Positions 8,878-17,754 are shown, counted from the stretch's first letter. The stretch is 64,000 nt of DNA from Nocardioides panaciterrulae (GCF_013409645.1 NZ_JACCBG010000001.1:1302001-1366000); one strand, 5' to 3'. A program made the numbers and translations. Notes: generated from the letters alone by a model not told the origin.

Positions 8878-10191
8878 CTAGTCGACCAACGAGGCCACGA
8901 CCGGCGCTCCGGGCATGTCGTTCGCCGGCGGAGCGAGCGGGGTCGGGAGGTCGTCGTACGACGGCATCGACCGCACGCCCCGGACCGCGGAGAACAGCAC
9001 CGGCAGCGCACTGGTCGGGGCGAGGACCGCGCAGACGGCGACCGTCGCGTGCAACCCGATCGCGCCGGCCATCGTGGCCCCCGCGGCGGCGCCGAGCGGC
9101 ATGGTGCCCCAGATGAGGAACCGGTTGCTGGCGTTCATCCGCGCCTGCATCGCCGGTGGGGTCGTGGCCTGGCGCAGGCTGACCGCGTCGACGTTCCACA
9201 GCCCGGTGCCGGCGGCGCTGATTGCGAGACCCAGGGTGAGCCACAGCAGGGTGTACGGGTGCGGTGCGAACGCCGTGAGCGCGAAGCCCGCCTGCAGGGC
9301 GGCGCCGACGACGATGGTCGGGCCGACGCCGATCCGTGCGTTGAGCCGGGGGACCGCCATCGAGCCGAGCAGGTAGCCGACGTTGCTGCCGGCGAGCACC
9401 AGCCCGACCGTCGCGGCACCGAGCTCGAGGTCGCGGACGGCCCAGGTCACCAGGACCGCGAGCAGCCCCTCCACCCAGAAGTTCATCCACGCCGCGCCCA
9501 GCGCCAGCGGTCGGATGAACCGGTGGGCCAGGCAGAACCGCAGGCCCGAGAAGACCTGCGAGACCAGTCGCTCGCGCACCGGTGCCGCGACCGGGGGCAG
9601 GTGCGGCAGCCCGCGCAGCAGCAGCGCGGAGCCCAGGTAGCTCACCGCGTCCACCGCGACGGCCAGCGGCGCGGTGAGCACCTGGACGAGCAGGCCGCCC
9701 AAGCCGGGGCCCGAGGTCTGGGACAGGGCGCGCGCACCCTCGAGCCGGCCGTTCGCGGTCGCGATCGAGCCGTGCGGCACCAGCGCGGGCAGCACCGAGA
9801 GCGCGGCCACGTCGAAGAACACGCTCAGCGACCCCACCCCGAACGCGACCGCGTAGAGCTGGGCGAGCGTGAGCACTCCCGCCAGCCAGGCCAGCGGCAC
9901 GCTGGCCAGCAGGGCACCGCGGAGCAGGTCGGTGGTCACCATCAGCCCCCGCCGCGAGAAGCGGTCCACCCAGGCGCCGGCGGGCAGCCCGAACAGCAGG
10001 AACGGCGCGGTCCCCGCGGCCGCGAGCAGCGCCACCTGGCTGGGGGAGGCGTCCAGCGCCGCCAGCGCGGTCAGCGGCAGTGCCAGCAGCGAGACCTGGG
10101 TGCCGAACAGGCTCACCGCGATCGAGCCCCACACGCGGCCGAACCCGCCTCGCCACCTCAGTCGTGCCACTTGCTCCATCCGGTCCTCCAT
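8878..10191 (-). CDS. MFS transporter, MFS_3 (EntS-like) type
   Basis: 437 residues with about twelve hydrophobic segments. The start [20 protein letters not shown], the [15 protein letters not shown] loop (MFS motif A, DRxxRR) and the [33 protein letters not shown] stretch match the MFS_3 group, which includes enterobactin and macrolide exporters. ATG 10191 was chosen; ATG 10179 with GGAGGA four bases upstream is a close alternative. The gene is transcribed divergently from a MocR-type regulator, and the shared 95-base region holds an inverted repeat, so the exporter is a probable target of that regulator. The substrate is unknown. Confidence 0.9.
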   Translation of the reverse strand: MEDRMEQVARLRWRGGFGRVWGSIAVSLFGTQVSLLALPLTALAALDASPSQVALLAAAGTAPFLLFGLPAGAWVDRFSRRGLMVTTDLLRGALLASVPLAWLAGVLTLAQLYAVAFGVGSLSVFFDVAALSVLPALVPHGSIATANGRLEGARALSQTSGPGLGGLLVQVLTAPLAVAVDAVSYLGSALLLRGLPHLPPVAAPVRERLVSQVFSGLRFCLAHRFIRPLALGAAWMNFWVEGLLAVLVTWAVRDLELGAATVGLVLAGSNVGYLLGSMAVPRLNARIGVGPTIVVGAALQAGFALTAFAPHPYTLLWLTLGLAISAAGTGLWNVDAVSLRQATTPPAMQARMNASNRFLIWGTMPLGAAAGATMAGAIGLHATVAVCAVLAPTSALPVLFSAVRGVRSMPSYDDLPTPLAPPANDMPGAPVVASLVD

Positions 10192-10218
10192 GACGCCGCC
10201 TCCTGGTCGCTCCTCTAG

Positions 10219-10256
10219 ATTGATACCCTAAGACATGCAACAATGAGGGTGTCAAT
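10219..10256. promoter_or_regulatory. Imperfect inverted repeat, candidate MocR operator
   Basis: The arms ATTGATACCCT (10219-10229) and AGGGTGTCAAT (10246-10256) pair at 10 of 11 positions with a 16-base spacer. This is an AT-rich island in very GC-rich DNA, located between the divergent MFS and MocR genes. MocR regulators commonly bind repeated sites in such divergent regions; binding here is inferred. Confidence 0.6.
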
Positions 10257-10286
10257 AAGGCGATTGAATGACGCGAGGGTGTGAGC

Positions 10287-11657
10287 ATGGACAACGCCTG
10301 GCAGCCGGGACCGCTGACGCCGGACCGACCGGCCTACGTCGCGCTCGCCGACGCGATCGCCGCCGACCTGGCCCGCGACCGACTGGCGGTCGGCGACCGG
10401 CTGCCCACGCACCGCGCGCTGGCCCGGGCCCTCGGGGTCACGATCGGCACGGTGGCCCGCGGCTACGCCGAGGCCGAGCGTCGCGGTCTGGTCAGCGGGG
10501 AGGTGGGGCGCGGCACGTTCGTCCGCGGTGGCTTCGGCATCGGTACGACGGGCTCCGGACCCGCGGACCTGGCCGCGCTGCACCCGCCGATCGGAGGTGG
10601 TCTCGTGCCCGCCGAGCTGCTCGGGGCCACCCTCGGGGAGCTGGCCGCGGACCCCCTCGCGCTCGCGGCGGTCACCGACACCGAGCGCAGCGCGGACGCA
10701 CCCGCCCATCGGGCCGCCGCCGCCCGCTGGGTGGCACACGGGTCGTTCGCGCCCGACCCCGACCGGGTGCTGCTGACCGCGGGGGCGCAGCACGCCCTGA
10801 GCCTGGCGCTGCTGGCGCTGGTGCCCTCGGGCGGTGCGGTCGCCACGACCCCGCTGACCAACCCGGGTCTGGTGGCGGCCGCGCGACAGCTCGGCGTGCG
10901 CCTGGTCGTCGTGCCGGACGACGAGGAGGGCATGCGCCCGGACCTCCTCGAGCAGGCCTGCGCGGAGCGGGACGTGGCCGTGGTGCACCTGCAGACCACG
11001 CTGGCCAACCCGACCGGCCGGACCACGCCCGCGCCGCGCCGCGCGGAGCTGGCCGAGGCCTGCCGGCGCCGCGACGTCTGGATCCTGGAGGACGACCCGC
11101 TCGCGTTCCTCGCGCCCGACCGGCCGGACCCGGTGGCCGCGCTCGCCCCCGAGCGCACCTGCCACGTCGCCAGTGCCGCGAAGGTGCTCGCGCTCGGCCT
11201 GCGGGTGGGGGTGCTGAGCGCCCCCGAGGCCGCCTACCCCCGACTGGCCGCCGCGCTGCGGTCCTCGACGTGGCTCACCGCGCCGCTGCTGGGCGAGGTG
11301 CTGGCCCGGTGGGTCCGCGACGGGACCGCCGACCGGGTCGTGCGGGCGCGGGTCGAGGCCACCCGGGCGCGGCACGGACTCGCCCGGCAGCTGCTCGCCG
11401 ACCTCGACGTCGTCGGCGAGCCGTCGTCCCCGCACCTGTGGCTGCCACTGCCGGAGCCGTGGTCGACCGGGTCGTTCGTCGCCGCGGCGCGCGAGGCCGA
11501 GGTGCTGGTCGCGCCCGGCGACGACTTCGTGACCGAACGCAGCGAGGCCGCGTTCGGCGTACGCCTGGGGCTGAACGCCGAGGTCGACGACGCCGGTCTC
11601 ACCGCGGCGCTGGTCGCGCTCGTCGGCGTCCTGCGCGCGGGTCCCTCCCCGTCCTGA
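10287..11657 (+). CDS. PLP-dependent aminotransferase-like GntR regulator (MocR/PdxR family)
   Basis: 456 residues from ATG 10287, with GAGGG seven bases upstream; the in-frame GTG six bases earlier would sit too close to that site. Residues 1-75 form a GntR winged helix-turn-helix ([45 protein letters not shown]). The rest is a fold-type I aminotransferase domain: [26 protein letters not shown] for the cofactor Asp, and [17 protein letters not shown] where the PLP-binding lysine sits in SAAKVL. Such proteins sense PLP or an amine and control neighbouring genes. The divergent MFS exporter is the obvious candidate target. Confidence 0.93.
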   Translation: MDNAWQPGPLTPDRPAYVALADAIAADLARDRLAVGDRLPTHRALARALGVTIGTVARGYAEAERRGLVSGEVGRGTFVRGGFGIGTTGSGPADLAALHPPIGGGLVPAELLGATLGELAADPLALAAVTDTERSADAPAHRAAAARWVAHGSFAPDPDRVLLTAGAQHALSLALLALVPSGGAVATTPLTNPGLVAAARQLGVRLVVVPDDEEGMRPDLLEQACAERDVAVVHLQTTLANPTGRTTPAPRRAELAEACRRRDVWILEDDPLAFLAPDRPDPVAALAPERTCHVASAAKVLALGLRVGVLSAPEAAYPRLAAALRSSTWLTAPLLGEVLARWVRDGTADRVVRARVEATRARHGLARQLLADLDVVGEPSSPHLWLPLPEPWSTGSFVAAAREAEVLVAPGDDFVTERSEAAFGVRLGLNAEVDDAGLTAALVALVGVLRAGPSPS

Positions 11658-11814
11658 CCGGACGTCCCTGTTGATCGGCCGGGCGCCGGGCAACCGCGTT
11701 CACCGGATCTGCCGCTGAGGGCCCGGGGCGCCGTCGGGCTCGTTCCCGCGACAGATGGCGGGGCGGTTGAACCGGTGCGCCCCCGGCTCCGTGTCTCCGG
11801 CAAGGAGGCACACC

Positions 11815-12021
11815 ATGACGAAGAAGATGCTCGGCCTCGGGGCGGCGCTGGCGCTGGCTCTCTCCGCCGCGACGACCACCAGCGCTGCGGCCGCGGACGA
11901 CCACGGCCACCACCGCGAGCCGCACCACCACCATCACCACGGCCATCACCACGGCCACCACCACGGCCGCGACGACCGCGCCGACCGCTTCTCGGCGATC
12001 CAGGCAGGACAGGACCGCTGA
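11815..12021 (+). CDS. Secreted histidine-rich peptide
   Basis: 68 residues. A very strong AAGGAGG six bases before ATG 11815 fixes the start. An MTKK head and a hydrophobic LGLGAALALALSAATTTSA core form a signal peptide with likely cleavage after SAAAA. The mature part of about 42 residues has a dense His cluster: roughly half of the 20 residues after DDHGHHREP are His, in HHHG units, followed by an Asp/Arg tail. Poly-His of this kind binds Zn, Ni or Cu, so metal buffering outside the cell is a reasonable guess. No family was recognised. It lies 35 bases upstream of an ECF sigma gene on the same strand. Confidence 0.75.
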   Translation: MTKKMLGLGAALALALSAATTTSAAAADDHGHHREPHHHHHHGHHHGHHHGRDDRADRFSAIQAGQDR

Positions 12022-12056
12022 GCCTCGTCGAGGCGCAGAATGGAACCGGAGGTCCG

Positions 12057-12569
12057 GTGGCAGGCAACCAGGTCGCACTGATGCAGCAGCTCCACGACGA
12101 GCACGCCGGGGCGCTGTGGGGCTACTGCGTGCGCCTGACCGGCCACGACCGGGCCCGGGCCGAGGACGTCGTGCAGGAGACGATGCTGCGCGCCTGGCGA
12201 CACTTCCCGGTGCTCGACCAGAGCCGCGGCTCGGTGCGGGCCTGGCTGTTCACGGTCGCGCGCAACATCGTGATCGACGACTGGCGATCGCGGAAGGCCC
12301 ACGGCGAGCTCAGCGTCGCCGAGGTGCCCGAGGTGGGGGACCCGGTCGACCGGACCGACCAGCTGCTGCAGTCCTGGCTGGTCGCCGAGGCGCTCACCCG
12401 GCTCTCCCCGGAGCACCGCGCCGTCCTGCAGGAGTGCTACTACCGTGGTGCCCCGGTCTCGGAGGCCGCCCGGCGGCTCGGGATCCCCGAGGGCACCGTG
12501 AAGTCCCGCACCCACTACGCGCTGCGGGCGTTGAAGCTGGCGCTGGAGGAGATGGGGGTGGGGGCATGA
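12057..12569 (+). CDS. ECF RNA polymerase sigma factor
   Basis: 170 residues from GTG 12057, preceded by GGAGG with a four-base gap. Region 2 is seen in LWGYCVRLTGHDRARAEDVVQETMLRAWRHF and the -10-reading helix VRAWLFTVARNIVIDDWRSRK. Region 4 is LSPEHRAVLQECYYRGAPVSEAARRLGIPEGTVKSRTHYALRAL with its helix-turn-helix. The pattern is close to the SigK/SigL class of actinobacterial ECF factors. The stop overlaps the start of a zinc-finger anti-sigma gene, so the pair is a regulatory module. Its target promoters are not evident; the His-rich gene just upstream is a candidate. Confidence 0.93.
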   Translation: MAGNQVALMQQLHDEHAGALWGYCVRLTGHDRARAEDVVQETMLRAWRHFPVLDQSRGSVRAWLFTVARNIVIDDWRSRKAHGELSVAEVPEVGDPVDRTDQLLQSWLVAEALTRLSPEHRAVLQECYYRGAPVSEAARRLGIPEGTVKSRTHYALRALKLALEEMGVGA

Positions 12570-13267
12570 GCTGCGACTTCGGCCACCTCGACGGCTCCTA
12601 CGTGCTGGGCGCGCTGTCGCCGATCGAGCGCCGGGAGTACGAGGAGCACCTCGACACCTGCCCCACCTGCGCCCACGCGGTCCAGGAGCTGGCCGGCCTG
12701 CCCGGCCTGCTGGCCCGGGTGGACCCCTCGGTGCTCGAGGAGCCGTACGACGAGGAGCAGGTGCCCGAGACGCTGCTGCCCGCCCTGGTGGGCGAGGTAC
12801 GCCGCTCCCGGCGTCGCCGCACGATGACCGCCGGCGTCCTGGCCGCCGCCGCTGCGGCCGTGGTGGTGACGCTGGGAGCGGTCGCGGTCGACGCCACCCA
12901 GGGCGGCGGTGGCACACCGGGGCCGACGCCGACGGTCAGCGCCGCGGCTGGCCGGCCCATGCAGCCGGTCGCCTACACCGGCATGCAGGCCGACGTCGCG
13001 TTCACCCCCGTGCCGTGGGGCACCCGCCTGGACCTGACCTGCAGCTACGCCGAGCAGGCGGGCGGCCAGCGCGGCTCCGGGGCCCGGACGACGTACTCCC
13101 TGGTCGTCCACACGCGCGACGGGCGCACCGAGCAGATCGCGACCTGGCACGCGCTGCCGGGCCGGACCATGCGGCTGGCCGCGGCCACCTCGGCCGCGGC
13201 CGCGGACATCGCCTCGGTCGAGGTGCGCACGGCGCAGGGGCAACCCGTGCTGCGGCTGGCCACCTGA
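12566..13267 (+). CDS. Membrane-anchored zinc-finger anti-sigma factor
   Basis: 233 residues; ATG overlaps the sigma-factor stop (ATGA). The N-terminal ZAS domain has HLDTCPTC, giving His28-x3-Cys32-x2-Cys35, which binds the partner sigma factor. A basic RRSRRRR stretch leads into one membrane helix (TMTAGVLAAAAAAVVVTLGAVAV), and about 120 residues lie outside. The outer domain (SYAEQAGG, TYSLVVHTRDGRTEQIATWHALPGRTM) resembles the sensor part of RskA/RslA-type anti-sigmas. Regulated proteolysis or direct sensing of an envelope or redox signal is expected from the family; the signal itself is not known. Confidence 0.92.
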   Translation: MSCDFGHLDGSYVLGALSPIERREYEEHLDTCPTCAHAVQELAGLPGLLARVDPSVLEEPYDEEQVPETLLPALVGEVRRSRRRRTMTAGVLAAAAAAVVVTLGAVAVDATQGGGGTPGPTPTVSAAAGRPMQPVAYTGMQADVAFTPVPWGTRLDLTCSYAEQAGGQRGSGARTTYSLVVHTRDGRTEQIATWHALPGRTMRLAAATSAAAADIASVEVRTAQGQPVLRLAT

Positions 13268-13340
13268 GCCCGCGCTCCAGACGACGACATGGGCGAACGG
13301 TCGGAGGCCGGACGCCCGCGAGCTGCGGTGTCCGGCGTCC

Positions 13341-13892
13341 TCACCTGACGGCAGAGCCTCCGAGTGGCCCGGCGACGGACTCCGCTCCGGCTCGCCCCTC
13401 CAGGAACGCCGGCAACCAGAACGCCTCCCAGTCCGGGATCTCCTGCCTCTCGATCGGCGCCCGGGTGGGGACCTGCTCGACCACGCGGTAGCGACCGTCG
13501 GCCCGCTCGAGGTAGCGGTAGTTCACCAGCTCGCGGCGCAGGTACGCGAAGTCCTCGTGCACGCTGAGCAGGATCTCGTTCACCTGGGCCTCGGTGTAGA
13601 TTCGGCCCGGTTCGAAACGGGAGAGCACCTCGAGCAGCGCCGCTGCCCTGGTCTTGCGCTTGGCCGGGATCTGCGCCAGGCGCCCGTCGGTGAACAAGCG
13701 GCCGACGAGCCGCAGCTGGTCGCGCCGCGCCGCGTCGTACGCCGTCTGGTCGGCCGAACCGGGTGACGGCGTCCCGCTCGGCGGAGCCTGCTGCTCGATG
13801 GCCGCGCGGGCAACCGTGTAGGGCTCACCGGTCCGGGCCATCCGCGCGCGGACGAGCCGCTTGAAGTCACGATGCCTGGTCACTGTCTTCAC
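13341..13892 (-). CDS. DUF2087 domain-containing protein
   Basis: 183 residues from GTG 13892. The central part FTDGRLAQIPAKRKTRAAALLEVLSRFEPGRIYTEAQVNEILLSVHEDFAYLRRELVNYRYLERADGRYRVV matches the DUF2087 family, which looks like a winged-helix DNA-binding fold and is often fused to regulators. An N-terminal basic helix (DFKRLVRARMARTGEPYTVARA) precedes it. The C-terminal segment PDWEAFWLPAFLEGR is unassigned. The function is unknown; a DNA-binding role is inferred from the fold. It converges with the anti-sigma gene and has a long upstream intergenic region. Confidence 0.85.
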   Translation of the reverse strand: MKTVTRHRDFKRLVRARMARTGEPYTVARAAIEQQAPPSGTPSPGSADQTAYDAARRDQLRLVGRLFTDGRLAQIPAKRKTRAAALLEVLSRFEPGRIYTEAQVNEILLSVHEDFAYLRRELVNYRYLERADGRYRVVEQVPTRAPIERQEIPDWEAFWLPAFLEGRAGAESVAGPLGGSAVR

Positions 13893-14230
13893 CTCGCGTG
13901 CGTCGCGTCCCCAGTCCGCCGCCGCACCGCGTGTGGTTCGACGTGTGCCGTGTGATCGCCCGAGGATCTGCTCCCCTTCGCCGCTTCGCTCGGACTGGGG
14001 CCGACGCGTGGGCTGGGCGCTGGGCGGCGCCTCTGCAGGGATCCTCGCACGTCGGACGCAGCGACTCCATTCCGTTTTCTGCGCCGAACGTCAGCAGCGA
14101 CGGATCGCCGCGGCGCACGCGACCGGCAGGTCCGAAGTCACAGCCGTCCGCTACCAACGCCGGTGTTCCGGCATTCCGCCGCGGGCCACCCTGTGGCGAG
14201 GGGCCTACCTCACCCACAAGGAGGGCGATC
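13893..14230. other. Intergenic region, 338 bases, divergent
   Basis: This stretch separates the divergent DUF2087 and Lys/Ala-rich protein genes. It holds no convincing reading frame, RNA gene or repeat. The lower-GC patch near 14065-14085 (ATTCCGTTTTCTG) is the likeliest place for promoter elements. At its right end AAGGAGGG (14218-14225) is the ribosome-binding site for the gene at 14231. Confidence 0.5.
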
Positions 14231-14620
14231 ATGGCTGAGAAGACCGCGAAGAGCGCGAAGAGCGCGAAGACCGCGAAGAGCGCCGGTGCACCCGCAGCGA
14301 GCACCGGCGCCGGAACGAAGAAGAGCCCGACACCCGCGCCGAGCACGACGGTCGCCAGTGCGGCAGAGCTCTCCGAAGAGGTGCTCAAGTCGGTCGAGAA
14401 GGGTCAGCGGGCCGCGATCGAGGCCGTGCGGCGGTTCGTCGACACGGTCGACGAGGTGATTCCGTCGATCGGGGACCGCCCGTCCCGGCGCCAGACCGTC
14501 ATCGACGCCGCGCTGGACATGGCCGACAAGCTCGTCACCACGCAGTACAGCTTCCTACGCGACGTCGTACGAGACGCGGGCCGCACGCTCGGCAAACCCG
14601 ACGAGACCAAAGCGCAGTAA
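14231..14620 (+). CDS. Lys/Ala-rich protein with helical C-terminal domain
   Basis: 129 residues from ATG 14231, five bases after AAGGAGGG. The first 25 or so residues repeat AEKTAKSAKSAKTAKSA, like histone H1 or HupB tails. A Pro/Thr/Ser linker follows, and then an amphipathic helical region, ELSEEVLKSVEKGQRAAIEAVRRFVDTVDEVIPS and then DAALDMADKLVTTQYSFLRDVVRDAG. That second part looks like a phasin- or apolipoprotein-like helical bundle rather than a nucleoid protein. I recognise no named family. DNA or polyphosphate binding by the basic tail, with self-association by the helices, is a guess. Confidence 0.8.
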   Translation: MAEKTAKSAKSAKTAKSAGAPAASTGAGTKKSPTPAPSTTVASAAELSEEVLKSVEKGQRAAIEAVRRFVDTVDEVIPSIGDRPSRRQTVIDAALDMADKLVTTQYSFLRDVVRDAGRTLGKPDETKAQ

Positions 14621-14702
14621 CCAGCCGCGTGCTCGCGCTCGAACGCCCTCGGATCGGCAGGTCCGCACGGATCGTGGACCGCGCGACCCCGGGCACCGTG
14701 CC

Positions 14703-15149
14703 TCACTCGACGTGCGCACGTCGCAGCGAGAGCCCGTGCTGCGCCCGACCACCGGCGCGGCGCTGGTGCCAGCCGGCGGAGCGCCACGGGTGCTCCACCA
14801 GGAGCACCGCCGCGCCGCCGAGCACGGCCACGACCTCCGCGACCCAGGCCGTGGTGACCCAGGTGCCGGTCCAGAGCTCGTGCACGCCCCACAGGCCGAC
14901 GGTCGCCGAGGTGACGAACGCGCCCAGCGTCGAGAGGCCGAAGCCGATCGCCAGCAGTGGCGGCACCCACCGCCACCAGGCCAGCAGCAGCAGGCCGATG
15001 ACCAGCCCGGCGACCGCGTTGACCATGAAGGCCGGGCCGATCCGGGGCAGCTCGCGGAACCCGTCGTTCCAGAGCTTGTAGTGCACCCATGCCGAGGTCA
15101 GCACCCCGGCGGCGGTGAGCGTTCGCAGCAGCAGTCGTGTCGTCCTCAT
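14703..15149 (-). CDS. Four-helix integral membrane protein
   Basis: 148 residues from ATG 15149. Four hydrophobic segments are visible: LLLRTLTAAGVLTSAWVHY, FMVNAVAGLVIGLLLLAWW, PPLLAIGFGLSTLGAFVTSATVGLWGV and WVAEVVAVLGGAAVLLV. The HYKLWNDGFRELPRIGPAFMVNAVAG loop is the most distinctive part and is shared by uncharacterised actinobacterial membrane proteins. The C-terminus is a short basic tail. It is divergent from the Rieske gene, with 129 bases between the starts. Function is unknown. Confidence 0.8.
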   Translation of the reverse strand: MRTTRLLLRTLTAAGVLTSAWVHYKLWNDGFRELPRIGPAFMVNAVAGLVIGLLLLAWWRWVPPLLAIGFGLSTLGAFVTSATVGLWGVHELWTGTWVTTAWVAEVVAVLGGAAVLLVEHPWRSAGWHQRRAGGRAQHGLSLRRAHVE

Positions 15150-15278
15150 GACAGGTTCACGACGCGGAGCGCCGCCCGGTTCACCGACGTCCTGAACCCG
15201 AACGTCGAGAGGGCCGTATGCAGTGGCAACGAGGCGGCCCGCGGCAGGCGCGGGCCGCGTTCACGAGGAGACCAGCCG

Positions 15279-15821
15279 ATGATCCCGATGGAGCAGGACG
15301 ACCCCCAGCACGGCCCGCAGCACGGCCTCCAGCATGGCCCGCAGGACCGGGCGCCGGGCGGCCCGGCGGCGCACGGCGGGCTCTGCCGGCGCCGGGTCCT
15401 GGCAGCCGGCGCCGGCACCGCGCTCGGTGCCTCGGTGCTCGTGGCCTGCGGCGGCGGCTCCGGATCCGGCGGTACGACGGGCTCCGCCGGCGCGACCGGG
15501 TCCGCGGGCGGGTCCGCGGGCGCCCCGGGCGGCGCGCTGGCCAGGGTGGCCGACGTGCCGGTCGGGGGAGCGGTCTCGGCGACCGGCCCCGACGGCAAGC
15601 CGGTGCTCGTGTGCCAGCCGAAGGCGGGGCAGATCGTCGCGTTCTCCGCGATCTGCACCCACATGGGCTGCACGGTCGCCCCGGACGGGGGCGAGCTGAA
15701 GTGCCCGTGCCACGGCTCGACGTACGACCTGGCCACCGGCGACAACACCGGCGGCCCGGCGCCGAAGCCGCTGCCGCAGGTCAGCGTGACCGTGCGCAAG
15801 GGTGAGGTCGTCGAGACCTGA
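15279..15821 (+). CDS. Rieske [2Fe-2S] lipoprotein
   Basis: 180 residues from ATG 15279, with GAGGAG eight bases upstream. The N-terminus carries QHG repeats, then an Arg run (Arg37-Arg39) before a hydrophobic segment ending in a lipobox (VLVAC, Cys57). It is probably Tat-exported in folded form and lipid-anchored. The Rieske domain is complete: CTHMGC (Cys126, His128, disulfide Cys131) and CPCHGS (Cys142, disulfide Cys144, His145). A Gly/Ser/Ala linker separates anchor and domain. No cytochrome b or c1 gene is nearby, so this is a stand-alone Rieske protein, not the bc1 subunit; its electron partners are unknown. Confidence 0.92.
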   Translation: MIPMEQDDPQHGPQHGLQHGPQDRAPGGPAAHGGLCRRRVLAAGAGTALGASVLVACGGGSGSGGTTGSAGATGSAGGSAGAPGGALARVADVPVGGAVSATGPDGKPVLVCQPKAGQIVAFSAICTHMGCTVAPDGGELKCPCHGSTYDLATGDNTGGPAPKPLPQVSVTVRKGEVVET

Positions 15822-15870
15822 CGGCCGGTCCAGCGCGGACCCCGGCCCGCCTCACACCGGCCCCGGCGCC

Positions 15871-17754
15871 TCACGCCGACACCGGGTGGTGCTCCTGGGC
15901 CCGGTCGAGCGCCTTGTCCAGCGTGATCGCGGCGTCGATCAGCGACAGGTGGGTGAAGGCCTGGGGGAAGTTGCCGATCTGCTCGCCGTTGAGCGCGATC
16001 TCCTCGGAGTAGAGCCCGAGGTGGTTGGCGTAGGTCAGCATCTTCTCGAAGGTGATCCGCGCCTTGTCCACCTGCCCGGCCCGGGCCAGGGAGTCGACGT
16101 AGGCGAACGTGCACAGCGAGAACGTGCCCTCCGAGCCGCGCAGGCCGTCGGGGGAGGCCTCCGGGTCGTAGCGGTAGACGAGGCTGTCGGTGACCAGCTC
16201 CTCGTCCATCGCGGCCAGCGTGGACAGCCACATCGGGTCGTTCGGGGCCACGAAGCCGACCGTGGTCATCCGCAGCAGCGCGGAGTCCAGCACCTGGGTC
16301 TTGTAGTGCTGCACGAACGCCTGCCGCTCGGGGCTGAAGCCCCGGTCCATCACCTGGTTGTAGATCGCGTCGCGCTCGGTGCGCCAGCGGTCGACCGGCG
16401 CCGGTCGACCGTTCTCCTGGGCCAGCCGGATGCCGCGGTCGAGCGCCACCCAGCTCATCAGCCGGCCGTAGGTGAAGTCCTGGCGGCCGCCGCGGGTCTC
16501 CCAGATCCCCTCCTCGGGCTGGTCCCAGTGCTCGCTGACCCAGTCGATGACTTCGGACAGCTTCTGCCAGCCGCGGTGTCCCGCCTGCAGCCCGCGCCGG
16601 GCGGCGAAGTAGATGCTGTCGACCGCCTCGCCGTAGATGTCGAGCTGGAGCTGGTCGGCGGCGCCGTTGCCGACGCGCACCGGGGAGGACCCGCGGTAGC
16701 CCTCCCAGTGGTCGAGGACCTCCTCGGAGAGGTCGCTGGAGCCGTCGACGCGGTACATGATCTTCAGCGGTCCGGCGCCGTCGCGACCGGCCTGCTCCTC
16801 GACCCGGTCGGCGAGCCAGTGCCCGAGGGCCACCGCCTCGTCGGTGAATCCCAGCCCCAGCAGGGCGTAGACCGAGAACGACGCGTCGCGCACCCAGGTG
16901 TAGCGGTAGTCCCAGTTCCGCTCGCCCCCCACCTGCTCGGGGAGGCCCGCGGTCGGCGCCGCCACGATCGCGCCGGTGGGGGCGTAGGTCATCAGCTTCA
17001 GCGTGATGGCCGAGCGGTTGAGGGTCTCCCGCCACCGGCCCTCGTAGGTCGACTGGGCGAGCCAGGACTCCCAGAAGTGCACGGTCTCGTCGAAGAGTGC
17101 CCGCACCTCGTCGGTGTGGATCCGGCGCACGGGCACCGCGGTGCCGGTCTCCAGCACCACCCCCCGCACCTGGCCGGCGGTGAGCTCGAGGTGGGCGTGC
17201 ACGTCGCCCTCGGCGTCGACCTGCAGCTGGCCGAGCTGCTCGTCGCCGGGCTGGCGGACCAGGTTCAGCGTGATCGCGGTGGTGTGGCCCTGGAAGACGA
17301 TCCCGTCGTCGAGCAGCCGGGTGTGGTGGGCCTCCCGGCCGTAGTCGAAGCGGGGGGCGACCTCGATGTCGAAGCCCATCCGGCCACGCACGCACCGCAG
17401 CATCCGGACCAGGCGGTGCCGGTCGGTGGCCGTGCCCGGCTCGGAGACCGGCATGAAGTCGACGACCTCGCCGACGCCGCCCTCGGTGAGGAACCGGGTG
17501 ACCAGGACCGCGGTGTCGGGGAAGTACAGCTGTTTGGTGGTGACCTCCTCGACCGCCGGGCGGACGCGGAAGTGCCCGCCCTTGGCGTGGTCGAGCAGGC
17601 AGCCGAAGATGCTGGGGGAGTCGAACCGGGGCGCGCAGAACCAGTCGATGGTCCCGTCGGTGGCGACCAGGGCGGAGGTCTGGAGGTCGCCGATCAGGCC
17701 GTGGTCGGCGATGAGGGGGTAGTCGGACGGAGCTGACGACGCGGAGGGGGACAC
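15871..17754 (-). CDS. Glycoside hydrolase family 15 protein (glucoamylase/trehalase-like)
   Basis: 627 residues from GTG 17754, with AAGGA eight bases upstream. The N-terminal beta-sandwich starts IADHGLIGDLQTSALVATDGTIDWFCAPRFDSPSIF, a hallmark of bacterial GH15 proteins. The (alpha/alpha)6 barrel has ERNWDYRYTWVRDASFS, then PEEGIWETRGG with the proposed catalytic acid, and a C-terminal SLCTFAYVDSLARAG with EEIALNGEQIGNFPQAFTHLSLIDAA. No signal peptide is present, so it acts in the cytoplasm. Mycobacterial relatives hydrolyse trehalose; others cut alpha-glucans. The gene is monocistronic. Confidence 0.93.
   Translation of the reverse strand: MSPSASSAPSDYPLIADHGLIGDLQTSALVATDGTIDWFCAPRFDSPSIFGCLLDHAKGGHFRVRPAVEEVTTKQLYFPDTAVLVTRFLTEGGVGEVVDFMPVSEPGTATDRHRLVRMLRCVRGRMGFDIEVAPRFDYGREAHHTRLLDDGIVFQGHTTAITLNLVRQPGDEQLGQLQVDAEGDVHAHLELTAGQVRGVVLETGTAVPVRRIHTDEVRALFDETVHFWESWLAQSTYEGRWRETLNRSAITLKLMTYAPTGAIVAAPTAGLPEQVGGERNWDYRYTWVRDASFSVYALLGLGFTDEAVALGHWLADRVEEQAGRDGAGPLKIMYRVDGSSDLSEEVLDHWEGYRGSSPVRVGNGAADQLQLDIYGEAVDSIYFAARRGLQAGHRGWQKLSEVIDWVSEHWDQPEEGIWETRGGRQDFTYGRLMSWVALDRGIRLAQENGRPAPVDRWRTERDAIYNQVMDRGFSPERQAFVQHYKTQVLDSALLRMTTVGFVAPNDPMWLSTLAAMDEELVTDSLVYRYDPEASPDGLRGSEGTFSLCTFAYVDSLARAGQVDKARITFEKMLTYANHLGLYSEEIALNGEQIGNFPQAFTHLSLIDAAITLDKALDRAQEHHPVSA

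Noticed and set aside
8802..8890. 11-base inverted repeat GTTGGTCGACT / AGTCGACCAAC between the MFS and ppsA genes
   Set aside because: The arms are perfect, but they are 67 bases apart and one arm includes the MFS stop codon; without conservation data this is not separable from chance or from a terminator.
13268..13340. Terminator hairpin between the anti-sigma and DUF2087 genes
   Set aside because: Only short arms (GCCGGAC / GTCCGGC) with a loop of about 16 bases were found; not strong enough to call.
14054..14083. Minus-strand GGAAT-N18-GTG as a second sigma-R promoter upstream of the DUF2087 gene
   Set aside because: The -10 element reads GTG rather than GTT and the start codon is about 170 bases away; evidence too weak to annotate.
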